Source: Brevundimonas sp. (GTDB lineage: Bacteria; Pseudomonadota; Alphaproteobacteria; Caulobacterales; Caulobacteraceae). Taken from it: 64,000 bases of DNA. The notes under the pieces were generated by a model that saw nothing but the letters and a program-made list of their open reading frames with translations, did not search any database and was not told the origin of the DNA. The stretch spans positions 62,001 to 126,000 of the forward strand of contig QFQU01000011.1 in assembly GCA_003248965.1 (NCBI GenBank), in the 5' to 3' direction. Shown piece by piece: positions 51,511 to 60,326 of this stretch. How positions within the stretch are numbered: position 1 is the first letter of the stretch; each line of letters begins with the position of its first letter. The position numbers were made by a program, and so were the translations under genes.

Positions 51511-54500
51511 TTAAGCTACGGCACCCTCCAAGACGGATTGCACGGGGTGGCGTCGCAGGACAGCCTCCACGACCTCAGGTCTGTCGATGGGACTGAACAG
51601 GCGTGGCGCGTAGGCGATGATCTCAACGAAGCAGCCAAGCGCGACCAGGGCGTCACGGTCGGTGCGGCCCCCGACCACTTCCAGCCGCCAGCGGTCCATG
51701 ACCCTTGATCGCTTGAGCCAAAGCCCCCCCGAGAGGGCGAGCTGCACATTGCGGTCAAGCACGGCCGCAGCGGTGCGACCGCCGTCGGCCCAGGCGTCGC
51801 CGACCTCGGTCAGGCCCAGCGCCGTCTTCAGGCTGGCGGCCTGCACCTCGTCCAGCACGCGGCCCAGCCAACGCCGACCGTCCGGCGCGCGCACACGGCG
51901 AACCGAACATCCCTTGGACGGCAGCTTTCCCCAGATCGGCAGCAGAAGCCCGGTCGCCAGGGTCAAGCGCCGCGCCCGCCAGGGATCGGTCCCGGCGACC
52001 TCGCCTTCCCAGGCGGCGCGCCATCCGGCCTCGTCGATCTCGGACCAGGCCGATTCCTCGAAGACCTTCTCCGGCGTCACCTGATGCTGGTCGGGCCGCA
52101 ACAGGCGGACAGCAGGCACCAGACGGTCGTCGTCGGTGGTGGTGGTCAGGCCGAACTCGGCCAGGGCGGCCCGCCCCGAACGCGCGTTGACCACAAGGCG
52201 GAAGGCTGCGCCCTCCGCGCCGCTCAGCGCCGCGTCCGAGCTGACGATCTCGCGCCGGACCTTCAGTTCGAACGTGACCAAGGCCGTTTCGGCCCCGGTG
52301 GAGACGTCCGTTCGGATCACCTCCTCCTCCACGACGGCCAGTTGCGCAGCTTCGATATCCTCCAGCCCGCGATCCAGATCGCCCGAGGCAGAGGCGCGCT
52401 CGAGGAGGCCTGACAGGATGGCGTCGAACTCGGCGAACAGCGCATTCTGGTCTGCGATGCGCAGAGCGAGCAGGCGGTTCAGGAAGGTATGGATCGGCGG
52501 CAGGTCGTCCGACGGCTTCAGGACTCCGTCGGCGTCGCGTAGCTTCAGGCCGGTCTTCATCTCGAAGTCCTCCAGAGTCATGGCCGACAGTTCGCCGAAG
52601 CCGAGGGCGCCGTAGAAGACCAGCAGGGCCCGGCGCGCCCACGGGCTCTCCAGATTGTCCTCGGCCCGGAACAGACCCGCGCCCGCCGTGCGGCGTTCCC
52701 CGCGTGTCAGTGCTCCGAGAGAGTCGAGCCGTCGCGCGATGGTCGAAGTGAACCGCTTCTCGCCGTGGATGTCGGTCGTCACCGGCCGAAACAGCGGCGG
52801 GCTGGCCTGATGCGTTCGATGGCTGCGGCCAAGCCCCTGGATGGCGGTGTCGGCTCGCCAGCCGGGTTCAACCAGATAGTGGGAACGACGTTGCTGGTTC
52901 TGGGCCGACAGGTCGGCATGATAGCTGCGTCCCGTTCCCCCGGCGTCGGAGAAGACCAGGATGCGTTTGCGACCGGACATGAAGGCGTCGGTCTCCGAGC
53001 GCGCGGCCGAGGCGCCGCGTCGTTCGACCAGCCGGCGACCGTCGCGCACCACAACCCGCCGCGCCCGCCCGGTGATCTCGGCGACCGCCTCCGTGCCAAA
53101 GGTTTCCAGCAGTGCGTCCAGCACGCCGGGGACGGCCGGCAGCAAGGCCATCCGTTCGATCAGGTCCTCGCGACGCCGCAAAGCCTCCTGACTGACCGCC
53201 GGCCGACCATCGACCATGACCGGGACCAGGGTGACGGCGCCGTCGTCACCCTCGATCGCTTCCATCAGGTTCACCGGGAAGGCCTCGCGCAGATAGTCGA
53301 GCACATACTCGCGCGGGGTCAGGTCAATGGAGAGGTTGTTCCACTCCTCCGGCGGGATGGAGGCCAGCCGGCGTTCCATCACCGCTTCGTTTGTGGAAAC
53401 GATCTGGACCACGGCGGAACGCCCTTCGGCCAAATCGGTGCGAATAGAAGCCGCCAAGGTCGGCGCCTTCAGTCCCGAGAGAAGGTGACCGAAGAAGCGC
53501 AGCTTGGCGCCCTCGAAGGCGGAATGGACGGCCGAGGCGGCCAGGCCGCTCTTCGCCTTGCCTTCCTCGTCGCTGAAGCCGGTGGCCTTCAACGCCTCGG
53601 CCAGGTTGGCGTGGATCAGCTGGAAGGCGTCGGCCCAGGCGTCCCAGGTCCCGATGTCGTCCTCGGTCAGGGCGTGGAACAGCGGCTCGTACTCGACGCC
53701 CTCGAACGAGAGCGATCGCGCCACATACAGCCCGAGCGCCTTCAGCTCGCGCGCCACCAGCTCCATGGCCGCCACCCCGCCCTTGTCCATCGCGTCCAGG
53801 AAGTCGTCGCGGGTGACGAAGGGCGCCTCCGGCCCGCCCCACAGGCCCAGACGCACTGCGTAGGCCAGGTTTTCCGCCGTGGTCGCCCCGGTCGCCGAGA
53901 CATAGAGGACGCGCGCGTTTGGCAGCCGGTTCTGAAGCGCCAGACCCGCCATCCCCTGAAGCGACGCCTTCTTCGTCCCCCGCGCCCCCTTTCCGCCGCC
54001 AGCGGCGTTGGCCATGGCGTGAGCCTCGTCGAAGGCGATGATCCCGTCGAAGTCTTCGCCCAGCCAGGCGACGATCTGGTCGAGCCGCGACGCCTTCTGG
54101 CCGCGCGCGGGCTGACGCAAGGTCGCGTAGGTGGTGAACACGATCCCCCGGTCGAGTCGGACGCCTTCTCCCAGCTTCCAGCTGTTGAGCGGCACGAGAT
54201 TGTGGGGGCCCCCGCCGATCGCGCTCCAGTCGCGCCGGGCGTCGTCCAGAAGGGCGTCGTTCTTTGACAGCCAAAGGGCCTTGGTCCGCCCCTGGGCCAT
54301 GTTGTCGGCGATGACCGCGGCGATCTCCCGCCCCTTGCCGCAGCCCGTGCCGTCGCCCAGGAAGAAGCCTCGCCGCAACTGGACCGCGCCCTCGGCCTCC
54401 TCCCGCGAGAGTCTCAGCTGATGCGCCGCGTCGCCCGGCGTCCACCAGGCCGGCAGAAGGCCTGCGTGGGCCTCGCCCGCGTAGATGACGGTCTCCAGCT

Positions 54501-55791
54501 GGGCGTCTGAGATCCGGCCCTCGTCGCGCACTGCGGGCGGCAGGACCGGTCGGTAAGACGGGGCAGGCGGGGCCACCGAAGCCATTGGACCGGACTCGAC
54601 CAGGGCCGACGGATGAGGCGTCTCCACGGGCAAGGCGATCCGTGCGAGCCGGTGCGCCTGATAGAGGCCGACGTCACGACCCTCGCCGCTCCACGGCCGG
54701 GTCTCGTAGGCGACCGGCGAAGCCCCTGCGAGGAAGCCGAGCCGTCCAGAAGGGAGTGCCAGCGACCGGTCTCGGGGCGCGAGCAAGGTCCGGGCGGCGA
54801 GCTCAAGCCGAACCCGAGGTTTGGCGGTCGCCCGCTCCGGTACGGCGGCGGCCAGGGCGGCGCAGGCAGCGAGGTCCTCGCCGTTCGTCAGAAACGCGAT
54901 CTCCGCGCCTGCCTCGCGCCGATCCAAGACCAGCAGCCCCGTCTCCACACTGGTCCCGTGTTTGGCGAAGGCACGCGGCGGGAAGCCGCTACGGGCAAGG
55001 ACGCGCCCCCTGGCGCTCAGCCGCCGCATCAGGCCTTCGTCGGTCAGGGCCGTCATCGGCAAGACGGCGGCCAGGCGTCCGCCATCGGCCAAGGCCGCGA
55101 AGGCCGCCGTCAAATGCGCCTCAAGATCCGAGAATGGTGGATTGCAGACCGCCACGTCGAACCCGCCGGCGCCCGGCAGCAGATCCTGGACGTGGCGTCC
55201 GTCCACGCGAGACCGCGCCGCCGAAGCAAACAGGCCGTCGAGCAGCGCCGCACGGCCATCGGCCAGTTCGTTCAACGTCAGAACCCCGCCGCAGGCCTCG
55301 GCCACGACGGCGACCAGACCCGTGCCCGCCGAGGGCTCCAGCACCTTGTCGCCGGGTCGGACCTGGGCAGCCAGCACCACGAGCGCCGCCAGCTCCGGCG
55401 GGGTGGAGAATTGATCCAGCGCGAGCTGATCCTCGGTCCGTCGGCTATGGGTCAGACCCAGGCTCCCGACCGTCGCCAGGAGGGCGGTGATGCCGGCGGG
55501 CGCGTCCTCGAGCCGCGAGATTTGGGGGGTCAGCCGCCGGATCTGCAGCACGGTCGCCGCCTCGATCGCCTCATAGGCGTCCCGCCAGGCCCACAGTCCT
55601 TCGGCGTCCGACCCGCCGAAGGCTGTGGTCATGACGCTGGAGACCATCCTGCGGTCCAGCGGACGGGACCGGGCCAGATTGGCGGCGAGCGCCCGGGCGG
55701 CGGCCAGAAGGTTGGCGGCGCGGTCACAAGCGCGCGGCGTGGTGAAAAGGAAGAGGCTGGCTGCCCGAGGGGGCGTCTGGACGGCGGTCAT
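51511..55791 (-). CDS. Methyltransferase-strawberry-notch helicase fusion
   Basis: This 1,426-residue protein begins MTAVQTPPRAASLFLFTTP. Residues about 120-330 form a class I methyltransferase: DQFSTPPELAALVVLAAQVRPGDKVLEPSAGTGLVA, and the NPPF motif in VAVCNPPFSDLEAH, as in adenine-N6 methylases. Residues about 440-1100 form a superfamily 2 helicase of the strawberry-notch type: FFLGDGTGCGKGREIAAV (Walker A), IAFDEAHAMANAAGGG, VLYVSATGATTAENLAYAVRLGLWG, and later FSDAGGTGRSYHADLSAQNQ. It is a hallmark gene of large alphaproteobacterial conjugative elements, thought to counter host restriction or process DNA in the recipient. I chose the ATG at MTAVQ. Confidence 0.87.
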   Translation of the reverse strand: MTAVQTPPRAASLFLFTTPRACDRAANLLAAARALAANLARSRPLDRRMVSSVMTTAFGGSDAEGLWAWRDAYEAIEAATVLQIRRLTPQISRLEDAPAGITALLATVGSLGLTHSRRTEDQLALDQFSTPPELAALVVLAAQVRPGDKVLEPSAGTGLVAVVAEACGGVLTLNELADGRAALLDGLFASAARSRVDGRHVQDLLPGAGGFDVAVCNPPFSDLEAHLTAAFAALADGGRLAAVLPMTALTDEGLMRRLSARGRVLARSGFPPRAFAKHGTSVETGLLVLDRREAGAEIAFLTNGEDLAACAALAAAVPERATAKPRVRLELAARTLLAPRDRSLALPSGRLGFLAGASPVAYETRPWSGEGRDVGLYQAHRLARIALPVETPHPSALVESGPMASVAPPAPSYRPVLPPAVRDEGRISDAQLETVIYAGEAHAGLLPAWWTPGDAAHQLRLSREEAEGAVQLRRGFFLGDGTGCGKGREIAAVIADNMAQGRTKALWLSKNDALLDDARRDWSAIGGGPHNLVPLNSWKLGEGVRLDRGIVFTTYATLRQPARGQKASRLDQIVAWLGEDFDGIIAFDEAHAMANAAGGGKGARGTKKASLQGMAGLALQNRLPNARVLYVSATGATTAENLAYAVRLGLWGGPEAPFVTRDDFLDAMDKGGVAAMELVARELKALGLYVARSLSFEGVEYEPLFHALTEDDIGTWDAWADAFQLIHANLAEALKATGFSDEEGKAKSGLAASAVHSAFEGAKLRFFGHLLSGLKAPTLAASIRTDLAEGRSAVVQIVSTNEAVMERRLASIPPEEWNNLSIDLTPREYVLDYLREAFPVNLMEAIEGDDGAVTLVPVMVDGRPAVSQEALRRREDLIERMALLPAVPGVLDALLETFGTEAVAEITGRARRVVVRDGRRLVERRGASAARSETDAFMSGRKRILVFSDAGGTGRSYHADLSAQNQQRRSHYLVEPGWRADTAIQGLGRSHRTHQASPPLFRPVTTDIHGEKRFTSTIARRLDSLGALTRGERRTAGAGLFRAEDNLESPWARRALLVFYGALGFGELSAMTLEDFEMKTGLKLRDADGVLKPSDDLPPIHTFLNRLLALRIADQNALFAEFDAILSGLLERASASGDLDRGLEDIEAAQLAVVEEEVIRTDVSTGAETALVTFELKVRREIVSSDAALSGAEGAAFRLVVNARSGRAALAEFGLTTTTDDDRLVPAVRLLRPDQHQVTPEKVFEESAWSEIDEAGWRAAWEGEVAGTDPWRARRLTLATGLLLPIWGKLPSKGCSVRRVRAPDGRRWLGRVLDEVQAASLKTALGLTEVGDAWADGGRTAAAVLDRNVQLALSGGLWLKRSRVMDRWRLEVVGGRTDRDALVALGCFVEIIAYAPRLFSPIDRPEVVEAVLRRHPVQSVLEGAVA

Positions 55792-55849
55792 GGGATGGGC
55801 TCCGGTCGCCCGGAGCGGCGGGCGCATCCCTCCGGTCCTCCAGGCTCGT

Positions 55850-55869
55850 CCCGGCCGCCCTTCCTCCCG
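55850..55869 (-). promoter_or_regulatory. Element leader motif, copy 2
   Basis: On the minus strand CGGGAGGAAGGGCGGCCGGG, 58 bases upstream of the helicase start. It lies between a terminator-like hairpin and the gene, the same order as copy 1. Confidence 0.55.
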
Positions 55870-55882
55870 CTCCCATGACGAA

Positions 55883-55911
55883 GGCCCGCCGCGACGATGT
55901 CGCGACGGGCC
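55883..55911. terminator. Hairpin after the ParB-like gene
   Basis: A 13-bp stem with one mismatch, GGCCCGCCGCGAC / GTCGCGACGGGCC, loop GAT. It is located just after the ParB-like stop on the minus strand and has no strong T-tract. Confidence 0.6.
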
Positions 55912-55931
55912 TCGCCCGCTTCGAGCCCGGA

Positions 55932-57998
55932 TCAGGCGGCCGTGTCGAGCGCCGCCTCGCCTTGGGGGGTCACCTCGAAGGCGCCGACGCCGTCGTCCGG
56001 CTCACATCCGTTGTCTTCGGTCGCCTCGCCATCCCGATCGTCAACCTCGAACGCCGCAAACGCATCGGTCTCTGGGGCCGTGGTCCAGGACAGGCTCGCC
56101 GGCGCCCATCCCTTTTCGGCGGCGTTCTCCTCGACCCAGGGGATCAGGTCGGCCTTCTTCAGCAGCGCCGCCCTGACGTCGGCCCGGTCCATCTCTTCCA
56201 ACATCTTCAGGAGGAGGGTCTTGGAATGCGGCTTCAGGAACTCGGCGTCGGGGGTCCAGTGCAGGGTGATGTCCGCGCCGCAAAGCTCGGCGAGTTCGGC
56301 GGCCTCGGCCCGAGCCGACTTGCGGATCAGGGTCGTCCGCTCCTCCCGGATGTCGAGCGTCAGGGCGGTCAGCTCGGCGAGGAGACCCATCTTGTCGCCA
56401 TGGGCGAGGCCATTCACCCAGGCGATGACCGTCTGGCCCGACGCCTCCCAAGCGGCGCGCCGGTCATCGAGCCTCTGGCGAACGTCGCCGTCCAGCGCCT
56501 CGATGACGCGACCGCCGGCCGGCTTGAAGGCCGATGCGGTCAAGGCGAGGGCGGATTCTGACCGCTGGCCGAAACTGCGCACCGCCAGCTGATTGAACAA
56601 TCGCGCAATCAACGCCGTGAAGGCGGCGCCGGGGTCGTCGGCCAGGGCGCGGATCAGGCCGCGGGTCGCCACATCCGTCCGCACGGCGTGGAGAGCGTGG
56701 TTCACGCCTTCCGTCTCCGGTTCAGGCGTGTCCACCTCCGGCGGTTGGTAGGTCCGCGCTAGGGCGACGCTCGACAAGTCGGGACCGACCTCGTCCCCAA
56801 CCGGGGCCTCGATCTCCGGCTCCACAGGCGTGAAGCACTGGACGTCGATCCCGGTGCGCGCAGCAGGCCGCAGGACCATGGTGGTCGCCACGCGCCCGCG
56901 CCAGCCTGCCTGATCCATGGCCAGGCGGGCGCGGATCAGGACGTCGATCGCGGCGTCGACCGGCCCGGCGTCGGTCGTCCGGGCGAGGACCTCCTCGACA
57001 GCCTCAACGGCTGCGTTGAAGGCGTCGCGTTTGTCGCGATAGTCCGCCATCTCCGCAGCCGAGAGCTGGCCGCCGTAGACGTAGCCGGCGGCTTCCAGAT
57101 CGTCCGGCAGGTCCGGTTCGGGACCTGCCGTGACTTGAACCGTCAAGCCTTCGGCCTCGTAGATCAGGGCGACCTCGCGGGCGCGTCTGGTCCAGACCTC
57201 GGTCAGAATGGCAGGGTCCAACAGAACCGGCGGCAGTTCGCCGAAGAGGTCGGTCTCGGTGCGGCCGCCGGCCAGGGCGTAGCGCTCCGGGCCGATGAGC
57301 GCGCAGCGGGCGTCGCGCGCGGTGACCCGACCCTCGTCGAGCCTCTCGGTCACGCGCCAGTCCTGGAAGCAGTGACCCTCAAGGGTCATACGGGCGATCT
57401 CAGCCTGCTCGTCCATATCGGAAAGCCGCGCGAGCAAACGCGCCTGCCGCAGGTTCAACCGCCCAAGCCGCAGCGCCTGAAGCGCAACATCCGGCAGGCC
57501 GGAAAGCGCCGCCAGACGTTTGACGTCGATCTCCGCATAGCCGAGCGCTTTGGCGATGGCGGGCACGCCGAGCTTGCCCTTCAGCATCCGGCCGATCGCC
57601 GCGATGATGTCGGCGACATGGACCGGAACCGCGGTGTTGGTCAGCAGGACCGCGGCGGCCTGACGCGCCGGATCGGTTTCGACGAAGACGTCAACGAGAA
57701 ATCCGTCGTCGATGCGGCCCTGTTCGACCAGAAGGCGCAGAGCCAGTAGCCGCCGCCTTCCGTCGAGCGCCATATTGGCGGCCTCCTTCTTTCGGCCCGG
57801 GCGCACCGTGAGCGGCTGAAGCTGGCCGGCGGCGAACAGGGTTTCCGCGAGAAGCGGAATGTCGTCGTCCGGCGGCTCGCCGAAGCGAAGATTCTCCGGA
57901 GCGATGTCGAGATCTCGCAGGTGGACCAGCGGGCGATCCCGGGTGGCGGCGACCTGGAACGGCGTCGAGACGACGGCGACGGCGGTGGAACGGGGCAT
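55932..57998 (-). CDS. ParB-like N-terminal domain protein
   Basis: This 688-residue protein begins MPRSTAVAVVSTPFQVAATRDRPLVHLRDLDIAPENLRFGEP. The ParB/Srx-like nucleotide-binding domain spans about 25-120 (LLAETLFAAGQLQPLTVRPG, MALDGRRRLLALRLL). A helix-turn-helix region (VPAIAKALGYAEIDVKRLAAL) follows. The long C-terminal half is helical and acidic. Such large ParB-like proteins are regular in alphaproteobacterial conjugative elements and may bind element DNA or regulate, rather than segregate it; no ParA gene is adjacent. AGGAGACTTCTC precedes the ATG. Confidence 0.85.
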   Translation of the reverse strand: MPRSTAVAVVSTPFQVAATRDRPLVHLRDLDIAPENLRFGEPPDDDIPLLAETLFAAGQLQPLTVRPGRKKEAANMALDGRRRLLALRLLVEQGRIDDGFLVDVFVETDPARQAAAVLLTNTAVPVHVADIIAAIGRMLKGKLGVPAIAKALGYAEIDVKRLAALSGLPDVALQALRLGRLNLRQARLLARLSDMDEQAEIARMTLEGHCFQDWRVTERLDEGRVTARDARCALIGPERYALAGGRTETDLFGELPPVLLDPAILTEVWTRRAREVALIYEAEGLTVQVTAGPEPDLPDDLEAAGYVYGGQLSAAEMADYRDKRDAFNAAVEAVEEVLARTTDAGPVDAAIDVLIRARLAMDQAGWRGRVATTMVLRPAARTGIDVQCFTPVEPEIEAPVGDEVGPDLSSVALARTYQPPEVDTPEPETEGVNHALHAVRTDVATRGLIRALADDPGAAFTALIARLFNQLAVRSFGQRSESALALTASAFKPAGGRVIEALDGDVRQRLDDRRAAWEASGQTVIAWVNGLAHGDKMGLLAELTALTLDIREERTTLIRKSARAEAAELAELCGADITLHWTPDAEFLKPHSKTLLLKMLEEMDRADVRAALLKKADLIPWVEENAAEKGWAPASLSWTTAPETDAFAAFEVDDRDGEATEDNGCEPDDGVGAFEVTPQGEAALDTAA

Positions 57999-58024
57999 GA
58001 GAAGTCTCCTGCCGACGGCGGGGC

Positions 58025-58948
58025 CTATCCCCGCCCTTCCGGCGCCCGGCCGTCCCCTTCCTTTCCCTCCGTCCGACCGCCTTGGAGCGCCTCGTTCCAG
58101 TCGCCCCACGGGGCTGGAGGAAAGGCGAGGCTCGCCTTCACGCCATCGCCCTCCAGCCGCCTCGCCAATCGCATCGCCGCCCTCTCCCCGGCTGCGCCGC
58201 GATCCCCTGCGATCACGACGGCCGCGACGCTCTCAGGCGCCTGCCACCGCGAGAGGTTTCCCGCTGACAGGAGCGCCCAGCCCGGCAGGTCGAAGCGCAT
58301 CATGGCTGACAGGGTGGTAACGACACCCTCCCCGACCAGCATCCGTGCTGCGGGGGCGCACAGGCGCACGGCCGACCCCGGAGGAACCTGGCCCACGGTC
58401 TTGCGGGGAACCCGTAGGCCCGTCGCCACCAGACCATTGGGAGCGAGATAGGTGAGTTCGACCGCAGTGAGGTCGCCCGAAGGCGCCCGGATCCCCGACA
58501 TCATCGCGCGCCCGGTGTGTGGACCCTGGCGATATACGGACAAGGGCGCAGACGGATGCTCGAGCAGGTCGTCAAGGTCGGCTCTCCAGGTCACGCCGCG
58601 TCTCGTCAGGTGACGTCCGACCACACCGGTCTCGGCCGGCCGGATTCCGCCTTGCCAAAGCACACGCGCGACAGCCCGTCGTCGGGGTTGATCGATCACG
58701 AGCGCATCCGGTGATGTGACGCCGCCCAGGATGCGGCCGCTGTGGTCGATCAGGCCCCGCCGCAGGAGGTCGTCCCGCACTTCCCGCCACTCCGCCGCGC
58801 CAAAGGTGTGGATGACGACGCGGCCTGCGCTCAGGAGCAGAGAGACCGACCTGTCGGCCTTCCTGTGCCCGGGCGCCGGCACATTGGCGCGAAGACCGCT
58901 CTGGTAGAGCTCTCCGCCGAGGGCCGCCACGATCTGGCGCAGGCTCAC
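58025..58948 (-). CDS. Toprim-domain protein
   Basis: This 307-residue protein begins MSLRQIVAALGGELYQSGLRANVPAPGHRKADRSVSLLL, an N-terminal zinc-ribbon-like or DUF7146 type region. The toprim part shows LVGEGVVTTLSAM (acidic glutamate), AAVVIAGDRGAAGERAAMRLA and the closing WGDWNEAL. Toprim proteins of this type on mobile elements are primase-like or nuclease-like; they may prime replication in the recipient. The start overlaps the radC stop as ATGA. The last codons (EGDGRAPEGRG) contain one copy of the element leader motif that precedes the next gene. Confidence 0.85.
   Translation of the reverse strand: MSLRQIVAALGGELYQSGLRANVPAPGHRKADRSVSLLLSAGRVVIHTFGAAEWREVRDDLLRRGLIDHSGRILGGVTSPDALVIDQPRRRAVARVLWQGGIRPAETGVVGRHLTRRGVTWRADLDDLLEHPSAPLSVYRQGPHTGRAMMSGIRAPSGDLTAVELTYLAPNGLVATGLRVPRKTVGQVPPGSAVRLCAPAARMLVGEGVVTTLSAMMRFDLPGWALLSAGNLSRWQAPESVAAVVIAGDRGAAGERAAMRLARRLEGDGVKASLAFPPAPWGDWNEALQGGRTEGKEGDGRAPEGRG
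58045..58067 (-). promoter_or_regulatory. Element leader motif, copy 3 (inside the toprim gene end)
   Basis: On the minus strand a GGGAAAGGAAGGGGACGGCC-type sequence lies 47 bases upstream of the ParB-like start. It is similar to the other copies but less perfect, and overlaps coding sequence. Confidence 0.4.
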
Positions 58949-59625
58949 CGGAAATGTCCGAGCGCGCGCAGGCTGGCGGTACCGTCTCGTCCGACGACGA
59001 GATGATCGTGAACCTGGATCTCGAACACCTTGGCGGCCTCGACGATCTTGCGCGTCATTTCGATGTCGGCGCGAGACGGCTCGGGATCGCCCGAAGGGTG
59101 ATTGTGCACGAGGATGATCGCTGCAGCCGAAACCTCCAGAGCCCGGCGAACTACCTCGCGTGGATAGACGGGCGCATGGTCAATCGTGCCGTGGGCCACG
59201 AGTTCGTCGCGCAGGAGCCGGTTACGCTTGTCCAGAAACAGGGCGCGGAACTGCTCACGAGGCTCTTCAGCCAGCGCGACGCGAACGTAGGCGAGCAAGG
59301 CCGTCCAACTGGTGATCACCGGCCGTTTCGAGGCTTCAGCCCGGACAAGACGTTCGCTGAGAACGCGGAGCAACTTCAGATCGGTCAGCGCCACGGGCCC
59401 CAGGCCGCTGACGCGGGCCAGTTCCGGTACATCGGCGGAAGCGATGGCGGCGATGTCGCCGAACCGGTCGAACAGGGCATTCACGGCGGGGGCGGACACC
59501 TGTCTCAGGCTCCGGCCGAGCAGAAGCGCCAGAAGGGCGCGGTCGTCGAGGTGCGCAAGCGAACTCGTGTCAGGCGAACGCCCCACTGGGTCAATCGCGG
59601 GTTCGAGGTCAGGAAGCGGTCGCAT
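58945..59625 (-). CDS. radC: RadC-family JAB-domain protein
   Basis: This 226-residue protein begins MRPLPDLEPAIDPVGRSPD. A helix-hairpin-helix region (VPELARVSGLGPVALTDLKL) precedes the JAB/MPN+ metalloprotease-like domain with the metal-binding series in IILVHNHPSGDPEPSRADIEMT and the glutamate in the preceding strand. RadC-like proteins are frequent on conjugative elements and prophages; a DNA-repair role is doubtful and the true function unclear. GGAGACCGCC is the ribosome site. Its stop overlaps the toprim start by four bases. Confidence 0.92.
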   Translation of the reverse strand: MRPLPDLEPAIDPVGRSPDTSSLAHLDDRALLALLLGRSLRQVSAPAVNALFDRFGDIAAIASADVPELARVSGLGPVALTDLKLLRVLSERLVRAEASKRPVITSWTALLAYVRVALAEEPREQFRALFLDKRNRLLRDELVAHGTIDHAPVYPREVVRRALEVSAAAIILVHNHPSGDPEPSRADIEMTRKIVEAAKVFEIQVHDHLVVGRDGTASLRALGHFR

Positions 59626-59659
59626 GGCGGTCTCCAGCAAGGCTCCCAATCGGAGCGTT

Positions 59660-59679
59660 CCCGGCCGCCCTTCCTTTCT
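59660..59679 (-). promoter_or_regulatory. Element leader motif, copy 4
   Basis: On the minus strand GAAAGGAAGGGCGGCCGGG, 35 bases upstream of the radC start. Directly after it GCTCCgattGGGAGC can form a small hairpin. Confidence 0.55.
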
Positions 59680-59728
59680 CCCCGGCAACCCGCTTCACGA
59701 TCACAACGGATCGGGCCAAGCTGGACAG

Positions 59729-60133
59729 ATGAAATGGTGGCTCATCCTCCTCGCTCTCGCCTTGCCCACGATCGCCCATGCCGATCCCTGCGAGGGGTGG
59801 CTGCCCGACCGCCCGGGACAGGCCTTCTCAGGGCAGGTCCGCTACGTCGGTGATGGCGACGGGCTTTGCGTCGGCGACCGCACGAACCCCTCCACCTGGA
59901 TCGAAGTCCGGCTGGCCGATTTTGATGCGCCCGAGCTCAACGCCTCAGGCGGTCGTGCCGCGCGGGATCAGCTGCGTCAGCTGGTCATGGGACGACGGCT
60001 CGACTGTGTCGCAACGCGGGGGCGCAACGGCCGGGTGGTCGTCTACGATCGCGTGATCGCGACCTGCCGTGTCAACGGTCGTCGAGTTGGAGACCTCATG
60101 CGAGCCGCCGGGGTGCGCGAAGGCGGCAACTGA
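59729..60133 (+). CDS. Exported thermonuclease-like (SNase) protein
   Basis: This 134-residue protein has a signal peptide (MKWWLILLALALPTIAHA) and one staphylococcal-nuclease-like domain: GQVRYVGDGDGLCVGDR, then VRLADFDAPELNASGGRAARDQLRQLVMGRRLDCV and DRVIATCRVNGRRVGDLMRAAG. The substrate arginine/aspartate positions are partly preserved (LADFDAPEL). Such small periplasmic nucleases are standard next to transfer genes and may trim DNA in the channel or envelope. It is divergent from radC and lies before the coupling protein. Confidence 0.85.
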   Translation: MKWWLILLALALPTIAHADPCEGWLPDRPGQAFSGQVRYVGDGDGLCVGDRTNPSTWIEVRLADFDAPELNASGGRAARDQLRQLVMGRRLDCVATRGRNGRVVVYDRVIATCRVNGRRVGDLMRAAGVREGGN

Positions 60134-60326
60134 TCCTTCTCGGGTCAGCAGCGAGCCGATAGCGACAATATATTGCGGGCCGCGCCGATGAGGCAAAGCC
60201 GCTCACGTGCAGGATGGCCCTCTATATCCGCGGCGTCAGCGCCCGGCATGCAGATTTGCGGCCAGAAAGTCGCCGCAAACGGCGCTCTCCCTCGAAGGAT
60301 CGAAGGTCTTCGAAGAGATGGTCGTC

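Noticed and set aside
52765..54267. 500-codon frame opposite the strawberry-notch helicase
   Set aside because: Antisense shadow; the helicase motifs on the other strand are decisive.
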